Assembly: GCA_947044405.1 (NCBI GenBank)
Contig: CAMRHE010000352.1
Location: 744,001 to 808,000 of the forward strand
DNA: 64,000 nucleotides
Reading direction: 5' to 3'
Source: Leptodactylus fallax
Lineage: Eukaryota; Chordata; Amphibia; Anura; Leptodactylidae
Position numbers and translations under genes: made by a program
Shown: one piece after another, positions 10,801 through 21,600 of the stretch
Numbering within the stretch: the first letter of the stretch is position 1
How the letters are laid out: every line of letters begins with the position of its first letter
The notes under the pieces: generated by a model
The model's database searches: none
What the model was told of the DNA's origin: nothing
What the model saw: only the letters and a program-made list of their open reading frames with translations

Positions 10801-12148
10801 AAGTGACACGTTACCTATATTCTATTTATGATGACGTTCCGGGCGATCAGGTCCAATATAGCAACGCCCATGTGTCGCTGCTATTTAGGCGCCTCAGTCG
10901 CAGTTGACCTAGGCTTCTAAAGGGTTAACAGCCATGATCAGTCGTTGCACTGATAGCAGCTTTTAGCAGTGGTTGCCTGCTGTATAACACAGGCTGTACC
11001 CGTCAAAGATGTGTTTGAGCTTTTCCTAGGTGCAAAAAAGATCACATGAATGTCTCACCATGTGTCAATACCAGTTATGTGTTCATTTCAAAATTATAGA
11101 AGGGGGGAACATACAAGGGTAGCTATAGGACTGTACAACCAGATATAATAGGAATGCAATAAAAGGTTACTTAGGGATCCCAGATATATCTGTGCCAGAT
11201 TATAAATTAGTTCGGGGAGAAGATCAGAAGAAATGTCAGAAGAAATGTCAGGAAATATTCTTTTACTGAAAGAGTTGTTGAGGCTTGGAACTTCCAGCAG
11301 ATGTGGTTGGGAAATCTTTAGTAAGTGTCCTAGGATAAACACATATCTATCCTAAGATAAAATGGTAATAATATAAATGCAAACTAGATGAGCATGTGGT
11401 CTTTTTCTGCTATCAATCATCTGCTTCTATCAATACATAGAGACTACTAAACCAATACAATATAAAGAGATAATAAATTATCGATATGCCAATTAATAAG
11501 ACCGGATATGTGCTGGATAACTGGAAAGACAGATATGGGGGGTATCTATGGGAGGAGGTGGTCTGACATGTAGCAATCAACATCAGTCCTGCTACTATAT
11601 TATATATAGTAATATGAATTCACTGAGCAACCATAAAGAAAAAAAAAAAGTCTCTCCAGGTTTGCTTCATAAAACCAAACTCTCCATAAAATAAGTCTCT
11701 TTTTTCTGCCTTTTTACAGCACATATGGTTTCCATTAGATTTAGTCTAAGATTATGGCGGCATAGCTGAATTCTAAGCCCCAGAGAAAGTCCTGCGGGTA
11801 TATAGAGGCCTCATTTGTAAGGGGTCAAATCACACGTCTTACGGGACAATTAATGCTTCACAAATAATGGAGCACATGATCCCACTCTGCTGTAAGGACG
11901 TCACTGGTTTGGTTTCCTCCTTCCTATTCTTTCTAGAAATAATACATCAGTGTTTTTCTCCCTAATGCTTGCTTTCTGCTGGAGATACTTTGGACATAAT
12001 CATTTCACTACACAAAGCATAATAGTCTGTGTATTGTTTCCAAATACATTGTATCATCATTATCATGTGCATCAGATTTATTGTCCTCTATCAGCTCAAT
12101 GTGATACAAGGTATATACTATATTCTTGTAAAGATCCAGTAACATATA
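7841..12148. other. Long intronic stretch, mostly single-copy in appearance
   Basis: No gene. About 8130-8345 and 9820-10080 are balanced in composition, free of recognised repeats, and look like possible conserved non-coding DNA (homeobox-like TTAATTT, CAGCAGCTGTAAAC, GATTGACAT-type words). About 10285-10370 is the tail of the SINE seen at 14360 (AAACGCTGCAGAATATG, GGCGCTATATAA, then AATAAATAAA). About 10590-10930 resembles an abundant frog repeat (GTGGTACCATATAATTTTCC, TTTACAGTATTCACTGTGCG). The remainder is AT-rich with nothing seen. Confidence 0.4.
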
Positions 12149-13750
12149 CAGTGGGAAGAAAAGTATTTAGTCAGCCACCAATTGTGCAAGTTCTCCCACT
12201 TAAAAAGATGAGAGAGTCCTGTAATTGACATCATAGGTAGACCTCAACTATGAGAGGCAAAATGAGAAAACATATCTAGAAAATCACATTGTCTGATTTT
12301 TAAAGAATTTATTTGCAAATTATGGTGGAAAATAAGTATTTGGTCAATAACAAAAGTTCATCTCAATACTTTGTTATATATCCTTTGTTGGCAATGACAG
12401 AGGTCAAACGTTTTCTGTAAGTCTTCACAAGGTTGGCACACACTGTTGCTGGTATGTTGGCCCATTCCTCCATGCAGATCTCCTCTAGAGCAGTGATGCT
12501 TTGGGGCTGTTGCTATGCAACACGGACTTTCAACTCCGTCCAAAGGTTTTCTATGGGGTTGAGATCTGGAGACTGGCTAGGCCACTCCAGGACCTTGAAA
12601 TGCTTCTTACGAAGCCATTCCTTCGTTTTCCTGGTGGTGTGCTTGGGATCATGGTCATGCTGAAAGACCCAGCCATGTTTCATCTTCAATATCCTTGCTG
12701 ATGGAAGGAGGTTTGCACTCAAAATCTCACGATACATAGCCCCATTCATTCTTTCATGTACACGGATCAGTCTTCCTGGTCCCTTTGCAGAGAAACAGCC
12801 CCAAAGCAAGATGTTGCCACCCCCATGCTTCACAGTAGGTATGGTGTTCTTTGCATGTAACTCATCATTCACTCTCCTCCAAACACAACGAGTTGTGTTT
12901 CTACCAAACATTTCTACTTTCGTTTCATCTGACCATATGACATTCTCCCAATACTCTTCTGGAACATCCAAATGCTCTCTAGCAAACTTCAGACGGGCCC
13001 GGATATGTACTGGCTTAAGCAGGGGGACACGTCTGGCACTGCAGGATCTGAGTCCTTGGCGGCGTAGTGTATTACTGACGGTAGCTTTTGTTACGTTAGT
13101 ACCAGCTTTCTGCAGGTCATTAACTAGGTCCCCCTGTGTGGTTCTGGGATTTTTGCTGACCGTTCTTATGATCATTTTGACCCCATGGGGTGAGATCTTG
13201 CGTGGAGCCCCTGATCGAGGGAGATTATCAGTGGTCTTGTATGTCTTCCATTTTCTAATTATTGCTCCCACAGTTGATTTCTTCACACCAAGCTGCTTGC
13301 CTATTGCAGATTCAGTCTTCCCATCCTGGTGCAGGTCTACAATTTTGTTTCTGGTGTCCTTCCACAGCTCTTTGGTCTTCACCATAGTGGAGTTTGGAGT
13401 GTGACTGTTTGAGGTTGTGGACAGGTGTCTTTTATACTGATAACAATGTCAAACAGGTGCCATTACTACAGGTAATGAGTGGAGGACAGAGGAGCCTCTT
13501 AAAGAAGAAGTTATAGGTCTGTGAGAGCCAGAAATCTTGCTTGTTTGTAGGTGACCAAATACTTATTTTCCACCATAATTTGCAAATAAATTCTTTAAAA
13601 ATCAGACAATGTGATTTTCTAGATATGTTTTCTCATTTTGTCTCTCATAGTTGAGGTCTACCTATGATGTCAATTACAGGCCTCTCTCATCTTTTTAAGT
13701 GGGAGGACTTGCACAATTGGTGGCTGACTAAATACTTTTTTTCCCCACTG
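12149..13750 (-). mobile_element. Tc1-type transposon, family B, copy 1
   Basis: Begins CAGTGGGAAGAAAAGTATTT and ends AATACTTTTTTTCCCCACTG, bounded by TA at 12147-12148 and 13751-13752. Terminal inverted repeats are about 200 bp: the AGTCAGCCACCAATTGTGCA and CTCAACTATGAGAG blocks are found inverted at both ends. Length is 1602 bp with one transposase gene on the minus strand. A close second copy lies at 47340-48948, and a solo end at 55979-56158. Confidence 0.93.
12363..13385 (-). pseudogene. Tc1 transposase (family B) with one nonsense codon
   Basis: Read on the minus strand from ATG at 13385 ([20 protein letters not shown]), the frame stays in register for 340 codons to TGA at 12363-12365, broken only by a TAG at 12513-12515 (codon 291). 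The sister copy has CAG there, so this is a single C-to-T change. The helix-turn-helix region (about 1-115), [12 protein letters not shown] with the first Asp, the [12 protein letters not shown] glycine-rich box, the second Asp in FQHDHDPKH and the Glu in [11 protein letters not shown] are all present; the two latter residues have the 34-residue spacing of DD34E enzymes. The stop removes the last 50 residues, including the conserved EEWANIPA tail. The protein may be inactive. Confidence 0.93.
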
Positions 13751-14359
13751 TATGCTTGAAGAGCACCATTGTCTTATATACAATGGAGCAGATTTATTAG
13801 GACTGGCTTTTCATACACTAGTCTTAATAAAGGCCCCAACTGGCACTAGGTGAGCCTGAATTATCAAGAGGCTTCAGTACACGCCCATGGGCCAAAATGG
13901 AATTTCCTGTATACTCAAGCTAGAAAACTGGTGTGAGTTATGATAAATATGTTAGGCTGAGGCATCCCCACCTGCCCTGCTCTCCATCCCCACTCTCCAA
14001 CACCAAGAAACCCGACAGGTCAGCTGTATATCGGTCACATGGCCTGTTTGCAGCTCTGTCTCATTCAAGAGAGAGAACTGCAATATCAAGAATAGCCACT
14101 GTACAAAGGTATGTGTTTTGCTGGGTAAATAGTGAAGAAATCACAGTTCTCACCAAAAGCCTTGAGCAGATGATTGGTGGGGGTTTCGGGTGCTAGTCTT
14201 CAATTGATGACCTACAGTATTGTAAGCTGTTGAAAAAATATACACCTAGAGCTACATTACTCTATATATTTGTAAAGTGCCAATACTGTATAAAGTTATA
14301 GAGTTCTTGTACCATATGTACTGGTAGATTTCCAGTATTCTATATACATTTAGTGAATG
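13751..14359. other. Intronic DNA with a small inverted-repeat fragment
   Basis: About 13790-13860 reads CAGATTTATTAGGACTGGC then CACTAGTCTTAATAAAGGCCC, the type of palindromic end found in AT-rich frog MITEs. The rest shows nothing. Confidence 0.35.
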
Positions 14360-14622
14360 GGCAGCATGGGTGGCTTCAGTGGTTAGCACTGTGGCCTTGG
14401 TACTAGGTTCTAATCCAACCAGGGGCAACATCTGCAAAGAATTTGTATGTTTTCCCCATGTTTATGTGCATTTCCTCCAGGTAGTCCAGTTTCCTCCCAC
14501 ACTTCAAAGACATACTGATAGGGTATTTAGATTGTGAGCCCTATATGGGACAGGGACACTGACATACATGTAAAGTACTATGGAATATGTTGGCACTATA
14601 CAAGTAAGAGAAAGAAATAAAT
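14360..14622 (+). mobile_element. tRNA-derived SINE
   Basis: The head has tRNA-like RNA polymerase III promoter blocks: an A-box-like TGGCTTCAGTGGTTAGCAC and a B-box-like GGTTCTAATCC about 35 bp on. A conserved body follows (TTGTATGTTTTCCCCATG, TCCTCCCACACTTCAAAGAC, ATTGTGAGCCCTATATGGG), then the tail TGGCACTATACAAGTAAG and an A-rich end. The tail matches 10285-10370. The B-box carries changes, so it is an old copy. Confidence 0.75.
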
Positions 14623-16021
14623 GTATGTAGTGTAGTAATATTGTATATACTGATCTCTGAATGTGTGATTAACCCTTATTTTGCCACAAGCACTTATTTC
14701 CACTGTAGACAGTAACATGTTTTACATGTTGTGACATAAGGAAGGACAGGTATGGAGGTGTGTGTTGGGTGCAGATTTGAGTATAAGTTGTTTGCTCTGC
14801 TAATCATATTACATAGAGGTTCAGAGGCTCCTATCTGTTATTACCACTGAGGAGGCAACCAGAATCACACAGGATCCTGACAGACTGTTCTCAGTGCTAA
14901 TCTCTGGGGGCCGCTGTCATCGTCACAGGAGCAATGACTACAATTTCTGTTCCCTTTTATTAAATCAGAAGCACAATTTCTAAAACTGATGCAGTATTTC
15001 TAATGTGCTTCACACAAATTTTGTTAGAGCAGAAATCTCACTGTATAGTAAACTGATAGCAAGCTCCTGAGCAAAGTTATTATTCTGCCCTGTGTCAACT
15101 CACACATTACTATGCAGGGCAGAATGATAACTTTCAGCTAAGTATCAACTATTACTATTGACAACCAGCCACTGTATCAAGATTGGTTAGTTGTCACAAC
15201 CCTGCCTCTTTTTACTGACATCAATGAATGTAATAGTAAAATAATAAAATTCTCTTGTGATCAGTGTGTATTTACACCTATATCTACCTGTATATATCCT
15301 TGTCACAGATATGTGCTGTCATTGTGGGTAATATTTTTTTCTTTTTTGAGTGAAACTTTCTTACTACATATACCTATGAAGTACATAAATCTGAGCAATG
15401 CCTGCATTAAATGATGGATTTATAACAGAATACAGTGCTAATTTCTCCTGCCAAGCACAAATACTGTTAATTGCCCAGAGCAATGCAGTTCCTGCCAGCA
15501 TCACAAAACCATAGAGAAGCACATTATCACTAGCCTGGGGGACAATGGTGCTTTTATAGGACTCATTGTGCAGGGTAAATACCTCCTAACAAGCATCATC
15601 TCCTGCATTTCTCTCTGCTTACTGAGACTACAAGGGGTAGCAGTATCATGACTGCTAGTAAACTCTGTCCCTGAGAGATTGCCCTTGACTGCCAGCATTT
15701 GTACAGCTGTTCATTTCCCAGCTAATCTGGAATCTCAAATGAAAACATACAAGATCTTAGGAGAAGACGCAAGTCCACTGAGGATCATCTCTCAGAGCTG
15801 GGATCACAAATTATTACTCTGAAAAATAGGAAGTAAATGTACCCTAAAGTATCAGACACCTCAACTTCTCACACTCTCAGCAATTATCTGCAGATCACCA
15901 GGGGCAGTGTTTGTCTGCTCCGCAGCTGTTATGGTGCACATATAAATCTCAGCTTCAGTATCCCTTCTCCTCCCTTTAGTGTATAGGGATCTGTCTAGGA
16001 GAATCCTAAACATGAGGTAAC
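14623..16021. other. Intronic DNA, mostly repeat-free
   Basis: No gene. 14820-14960 and 15420-16010 look single-copy and moderately GC-balanced, with no recognised repeat. They could be conserved non-coding DNA, but nothing in the sequence alone proves it. Confidence 0.35.
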
Positions 16022-16515
16022 ATTGAGGCACAATTATTAAGCTACTTGCGCCTTTATTTTAGTTTTCCTCTGTGGACTTTCTGCTTCAATTATACCTATA
16101 GAGAAACTTTCAGCGTTTCTGTAGGTATAATTGACATGCTGCGATTTCCAAAACCATGACGATTTTGGAAAACGCTGCGTGCCCGCAGCGCGTATTTTAA
16201 TGCAAAGTGGGGAAGGAATTCTCTAGAATCCCATCCACTTTGCTGTGACTGTGACTGCGTTTTTTTCCGCGGCGTTTACACCACGTTGGGCCCCGGCCTA
16301 AAAGGAAGCTGTATTTTTGATTAGCATCTTTTTTAAAAAGCGTAAAAAAAGCCCATCATGTTAGGCAGCATTAAAATGGGACAATAAAAAAAAAGGGGAA
16401 AAGTGCATAAACTAACACGTGCACATTTAACAAGGAGGTGTGCCTACATCATAGACACCATAGTAAAACTAATCTAAAAAAAAAAAAAAAAAGTGGCAGA
16501 TGATAAATCCCCATT
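16022..16515. mobile_element. AT-rich MITE containing a PIF/Harbinger-like MITE
   Basis: The outer element runs from GGCACAATTATTAAGC to GATGATAAATCCCCATTG; its right half (CACATTTAACAAGGAGG, CCATAGTAAAACTAAT) matches 27497-27615. The inner copy, about 16045-16300, has CTGTGGACTTTCTGCTTCAA, GACATGCTGCGATTTCCAAA and an end at GGGCCCCGGCC. This resembles the nesting at 196-804. Confidence 0.5.
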
Positions 16516-17787
16516 GTGCTCAACTTTAAATCTAGGATGATAGAACTCTGAAGTTGTAAAGGCAATATAGGTATTGTATAGGATTAGGCCAATAGGCAAC
16601 ATCTGATATGCGATATTATACTTACCAAGCGTGCACCACTGCTTGATCCTCCTTGGGCCCACCTGTTCTGCTCCACAGAATGCCCCACATTACATCACAT
16701 CTAAACACTGAACAACATAAGGAAGTTTCATGTAAAAAGGGTCTAAAAGTTTTGATAAGAGGAGCCCCTCATGAATCGACCCTCAGTTTTATATCTTTCT
16801 TAGAAATGTATTTTTACTTGCTCATGTCAGTCCTCCCCCTACTTGTTGGAATGTTGTGCTTAAGTTGGGTTTACACTGCTGGACGGCTTCAGTGGTTTTA
16901 TGTGTGTATCATGGGAGATGGCTTGCTATAGCCAGGCAGTTTTATTATCCCTGGCCAATGACCTTAAGTTCACCCACAGACACTCATCTCTCCCAGCACC
17001 TAGGGAGGTACCCATCTCTCCGAGGGTTCTGCAAAGGAGAGAGAAGGGAGGATACCTGGGGGAGGAGATGTGGGTGTGGAATTAGCCATATGCTGGGGGG
17101 AGTCCTGGATTCTTGGGCATTCAGCAAAGAAACAGCACGGAGTTCTTATCTTGGAGAAGATGTGAGGGCATTTCATGCTGTGGAATGCAGCATGGGCCTA
17201 GCATGGAGGCCTGAAGCCTTTCCCTTTGTTCTGGATAACATGTAGAAGACTTGTTTTCTGTAACTCACTTAAGGATGCGCCCTAGGCCAAAAAACCTGTT
17301 GCGGCCTAGAGAAACGGACTACGAGCCTGTGCCGTTATTTTTTCTATATTTTATTTCCCTTTTTATTTTGTGTGCTGTATTTTACCTTTATCCGTAATCT
17401 GCTTGTTTAGTCATTGAAACATATTTCTGTATATGTTAATGCTTAGTACCGACCCACTTGGGTTAATAAATATATAAAATTTAAAAGCTTGTTTTGAATT
17501 ATCCTATGACCCGGTCCGCTCACGGTGTGTGAGTGAGAGGTTAAGGAAGAAGGTTGATTGTAGGTGTGCCAAGTAGCATGGCAAGGCGAGATCCTTCACA
17601 CCCCCAAACATATTGTGATGAAGGAAGTCCACTTGTGTATATAGCCCTACAGAATTATATCGTTCATGTATATATTATTAGTGAATATATTGTTTACGCA
17701 TGTGTCATCAGTATATTACATTGGTATGTGTTATAAGTAATGTCTGGAAGGGGTCAGAGGTGAGACTGTTCTCTCCACAGAACCATA
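16516..17787. repeat. Dispersed repeat whose inverted partner lies beyond the intact Tc1
   Basis: About 17400-17540 (ACCGACCCACTTGGGTTAAT, then AATATATAAAATTTAAAAGC) is matched in inverse orientation at about 19590-19700. Upstream, 17281-17288 and 17303-17309 form a CTAGGCC/GGCCTAG stem next to GAAACGG and a matching CCGTT, a hammerhead-like layout. The element class is unknown. Frames around 16856-17245 show no family features. Confidence 0.5.
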
Positions 17788-17789
17788 TA

Positions 17790-19438
17790 CAGTCATATGA
17801 AAAAGTTTGGGCACCCCTATTAATCTTAATCATTTTTAGTTCTAAATATTTGGGTGTTTGCAACAGCCATTTCAATTTGATATATCTAATAACTGATGGA
17901 CACAGTAATATTTCAGGATTGAAATGAGGTTTATTGTACTAACAGAAAATGTGCAATATGCATTAAACCAAAATTTGACCGGTGCAAAAATTTGGGTACC
18001 CTTATCATTTTATTGATTTGAATACTCCTAACTATTTTTTACTGACTTACTGAAGCACAAAATTGGTTTTGTAACCTCACTGAGCTTTGAACTTCATAGC
18101 CAGATGTATCCAATCATGAGAAAAGGTATTTAAGGTGGCCAATTGCAAGTTGTTCTCCTATTTGAATCTCCTCTGAAGAGTGGCATCATGGGCTCCTCAA
18201 AACAACTCTCAAATGATCTGAAAACAAAGATTGTTCAACATAGTTGTTCAGGGGAAGAATACAAAAAGTTGTCTCAGAGATTTAACCTGTCAGTTTCCAC
18301 TGTGAGGAACATAGTAAGGAAATGGAAGACCACAGGGACAGTTCTTGTTAAGCCCAGAAGTGGCAGGCCAAGAAAAATATCAGAAAGGCAGAGAAGAAGA
18401 ATGGTGAGAACAGTCAAGGACAATCCACAGACCACCTCCAAAGAGCTGCAGCATCATCTTGCTGCAGATGGTGTCACTGTGCATCAGTCAACAATACAGC
18501 ACACTTTGCACAATGAGAAGCTGTATGGGAGAGTGATGCGAAAGAAGCCGTTTCTGAAAGCACGCCACAAACAGAGTCGCCTGAGGTATGCAAAAGCACA
18601 TTTGGACAAGCCAGCTTCATTTTGGAAGAAGGTCCTGTGGACTGATGAAGCAAAGATTGAGTTGTTTGGTCATACAAAAAGGCGTTATGCATGGCGTCAA
18701 AAAAATACAGCATTCCAAGAAAAACACTTGCTACTCACTGTAAAATTTGGTGGAGGTTCCATCATGCTTTGGGGCTGTGTGGCCAATGCCGGCACTGGGA
18801 ATCTTGTTAAAGTTGAGGGTCGCATGGATTTAACTCAGTATCAGCAGATTCTTGAGAATAATGTACAAGAATCAGTGACGAATTTGAAGTTACGCTGGGG
18901 ATGGATATTTCAGCAAGACAATGATCCAAAACACAGCTCCAAATCTACTCAGGCATTCATGCAGAGGAACAATTACAATGTTCTGGAATGGCCATCCCAG
19001 TCCCCAGACCTGAATATCATTGAACATCTGTGGGATAATTTGAAGCGGGCTGTCCATGCTCGGCGACCATCAAACTTAACTGAACTGGAATTGTTTTGTA
19101 AAGAGGAATGGTCAAAAATACCTTCATCCAGGATCCAGGAACTGATTAAAAGCTACAGGAAGCGACTAGAGGCTGTTATTTTTGCAAAAGGAGGATCTAC
19201 GAAATATTAATGTCACTTTTCTGTTGAGGTGCCCATACTTTTGCACCGGTCAAATTTTGGTTTAATGCATATTGCACATTTTCTGTTAGTACAATAAACC
19301 TCATTTCAATCCTGAAATATTACTGTGTCCATCAGTTATTAGATATATCAAATTGAAATGGCTGTTGCAAACACCCAAATATTTAGAACTAAAAATGATT
19401 AAGATTAATAGGGGTGCCCAAACTTTTTCATATGACTG
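17790..19438 (+). mobile_element. Full-length Tc1-type transposon, family A, apparently autonomous
   Basis: It begins CAGTCATATGAAAAAGTTTG and ends with the exact inverse, flanked by TA at 17788-17789 and 19439-19440. The terminal inverted repeats (17790 to about 17990 and about 19238-19438) are close to identical for about 195 bp by eye. The 1649-bp length and single uninterrupted transposase fit a complete Tc1 element. Identical ends plus an intact gene point to a recent insertion. A second, badly degraded copy of the same family lies at 1603-3091. Confidence 0.95.
18188..19210 (+). CDS. Intact Tc1/mariner transposase, DD34E, 340 aa
   Basis: Cut-and-paste transposase that binds the element's own inverted repeats in the nucleus and inserts at TA. 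The start MGSSKQLSNDLKTKIVQ is chosen over an in-frame ATG 15 codons upstream because it gives the standard 340-residue length. Residues about 1-115 are the bipartite helix-turn-helix DNA-binding region, with SGRPRK at 58-63 as the AT-hook-like GRPR motif. The glycine-rich box FGGGSIMLWGC is at 187-197. The catalytic triad is D153 (VLWTDEAKIE), D244 (FQQDNDPKH) and E279 (SPDLNIIEHLW), with 34 residues between the last two. The protein ends AKGGSTKY. There is no stop or frameshift. One oddity is Ala155, where relatives have Thr (DETKIE). Confidence 0.95.
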   Translation: MGSSKQLSNDLKTKIVQHSCSGEEYKKLSQRFNLSVSTVRNIVRKWKTTGTVLVKPRSGRPRKISERQRRRMVRTVKDNPQTTSKELQHHLAADGVTVHQSTIQHTLHNEKLYGRVMRKKPFLKARHKQSRLRYAKAHLDKPASFWKKVLWTDEAKIELFGHTKRRYAWRQKNTAFQEKHLLLTVKFGGGSIMLWGCVANAGTGNLVKVEGRMDLTQYQQILENNVQESVTNLKLRWGWIFQQDNDPKHSSKSTQAFMQRNNYNVLEWPSQSPDLNIIEHLWDNLKRAVHARRPSNLTELELFCKEEWSKIPSSRIQELIKSYRKRLEAVIFAKGGSTKY

Positions 19439-19440
19439 TA

Positions 19441-21272
19441 TCCTGTCATTTTTTATTATCCTGGACAAGCCAGGTTTATTGCTTTAAAACTCCCTGTAAT
19501 TGGGGTTTGTGAAAGATCCTCAGTGCACCAACACTGCTTTGGCTCACACCTGAGTCTTCTTTCATAAAAACCACACTCACCGCCAGTGAGTGCCGGGTCC
19601 ACAAGATAAATACAAGACAAGCTTTCTAAATTTTATATATTTATTAACCCCTAAATGGGTCGGTATTAACATCTAACACATGCAGTTCAGAACAGATATG
19701 TAGATATATGCAAGCATTAACAGTTACTAGTTACAATATACAATACTTAAAATAAAAGGGAATAAAGGTGAAATAATTACTTTACCACGCATCTCCTTGA
19801 TGTGGCTCTAATCCAACACTCACACATGCTCTGGTATGTGTGAATAACCCAGTGGAGGCTTCTTGGCATGTGGCATTAACTCCTAGCATGTGGCATCACA
19901 GTATATTCCAGCCTGCATGCTCTCATCACAGTCTCTCAGTAAACTCTTGTAGTCTCAGCACAATCTCCTCCCATTGCCTCTTACCTCATCTTTTATACCC
20001 TTTATGCCACCTCCCAGAATGAGGTCACCGGCGGCAGCAAGTCTGATTGAATAATGCACTCAAGTCCAGATTTTTTGTATAGAGCTGAGACCAAGTGGAA
20101 TGATACAATGTTATCAACCAGGTCTGATCTATCTGCACAATGCATGTTTCTTTGATCACTCAGGGCTGTATATGAATTCAGTGGAGCCCTGCTGGGTTGG
20201 ATACAAAGCCCCATTCTTACAACGTTGCTACTACTGCCAATATACACCTAGGATTATAGCTGCGCACCTTATGAGTAAATGCAGGTAAGAAGGGAGATAC
20301 GCTACCCATAGAACAAAATACAGCTTTGAGTTATAGCCAAATTTAAGCAGAATCATCACAGGGTTGTAACAGGAATTTGATTTTTACTTCAAAGTTCTGG
20401 AAGGTGCACAGCTTTGCCAGAAGGAGATGAGGCAGTTAATTTCCCAGATTTCCCAGATGGGGAAAGGGGGAGGAGCGGGGGAACCATGGCAGCGGGCATG
20501 GTTAAGCACAAGCCAGAAGCTTCATCCTGCAAAAAAATGCGACTGCCTTGGAACTTTGTCACACCTTTGTGGAGCAGCAACAATTTGGGTTTTGGCTGTC
20601 CCATCTGAGAGACCCTCTGAGCTCCATGAAAAAATAGAACTGTAAGTTACCAGGTTTTGTTTTCTCCTTTTAAAAATTGTTTTGCTCCTTTGTCATCTTG
20701 TTTTTCTCTTTTTATATATATACATCAGCACTGAACCCCCTTCGGTACTAAATCATTAAGTTTTATGGTACTTTGTGTATGCTCCATTACCTTTTTAAAA
20801 AGTGTGTTCTACTAAGCCTAGTCCCAATTCAGAAGCGGTGGCAGCGTGTATTTGGTGTGCGTGGACCATGTTGGGGTGTGATTTACACTCAATTTGCAGC
20901 TTGAGTGAAGGGTGAGTGCAAGATTGAGTGGAATTAAATAACTGTTGACAGTCACACCCATATCACGTTCTAGGACAGTTCATACAAGACAGATTTCTTT
21001 GCTTGGGGCTCCAAAAATTGCAAATCCTCCCTTGTATGTGTGACCAACATCTTGCAGTAGCCTGGAGAATACCACATTCCCTCCCTGTACAGATAAATAG
21101 TACTCAAAACTATAAGACCAACATAACATACATAGAATTATATGGTTATAAATAGCTGAGATTTGATTTGAATTAGATTTATGTACAAGACACACTGACA
21201 ATGAGAAGAGGTTGTAATGCACTTTTTTTTATGAGGCTGCAGTGAATCATATAGGATTGTGTTTTTATCCAG
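19441..21272. other. Intronic DNA with the inverted partner repeat
   Basis: About 19590-19790 is the inverse of 17400-17540 (AAATTTTATATATTTATTAA, then AATGGGTCGGTATTAAC). 19795-20400 may be more of that element. 20400-20600 contains direct TTTCCCAGA repeats. The last 600 bp before the eya2 exon show no repeat I know. No upstream eya2 exon was found. Confidence 0.4.
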
Positions 21273-21340
21273 GTCCTTCAGGACTCTATCAGGGAGCCAA
21301 CGGTTTGACTAACGCCAGCACCTTCAGTGGTCTACATCAG
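21273..21340 (+). CDS. eya2: eya2 coding exon (end of transactivation region, first exon in window)
   Basis: This 68-nt exon completes a split codon and then reads 22 codons ending in SGLHQ; the recognisable core is GLYQGANGLTNASTFSGLHQ. It follows a pyrimidine-rich tract and AG at 21271-21272 and is followed by a GTGAGA donor. The intron before it splits a codon after its first base; the one after it is in phase 0. In EYA proteins this segment belongs to the variable, Tyr/Ser/Thr-rich N-terminal transactivation region, and the YQG-NGL pattern fits EYA2 best. Eya proteins are coactivators of Six homeodomain proteins and Asp-based tyrosine phosphatases, found in nucleus and cytoplasm. On its own the exon would be weak; the call rests on phase and order with the next three exons. 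No upstream eya2 exon was seen in the preceding 21 kb. Confidence 0.82.
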
Positions 21341-21361
21341 GTGAGACACTCACAATATCTT

Positions 21362-21600
21362 AAGGCCCCATGCACACAACCAAGTGTGTTGTCCGATGTG
21401 GGGTCAAATTTGCAGCGGAATTCATTCAGATGATACACGTACGATTGTCATCCGAAACCATTCCTAGAAGTACTTTCCTCTATGGGGTCTTCTGATGTGT
21501 TCTGTTCAGATGACATGGAGCAGTATAGGGCCTGCTCTATGTTCATGGGAACAGAAAGGACCCATCGTCTTGCACACTTAGTGCATTAGGCCTAATATAA
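21362..21600. mobile_element. Foldback MITE directly after an eya2 exon
   Basis: The left end AAGGCCCCATGCACACAACC and right end TTGCACACTTAGTGCATTAGGCCTAA are inverted counterparts. The inner part has GATGATACACG and GTTCAGATGACATGG inverted against each other. It begins about 20 bp inside the intron, after the donor. Confidence 0.45.

Noticed and set aside
12811..13404. A 197-codon plus-strand frame
   Set aside because: It is the antisense of the Tc1 transposase at 12363-13385; the same happens at 47929-48627 against 47556-48578.
14360..14440. A tRNA gene
   Set aside because: A- and B-box-like blocks are present, but the cloverleaf is not complete, and the SINE body and tail follow.
16856..17245. 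A 129-codon open frame
   Set aside because: It overlaps a dispersed repeat, overlaps other frames of similar length, and shows no known domain.
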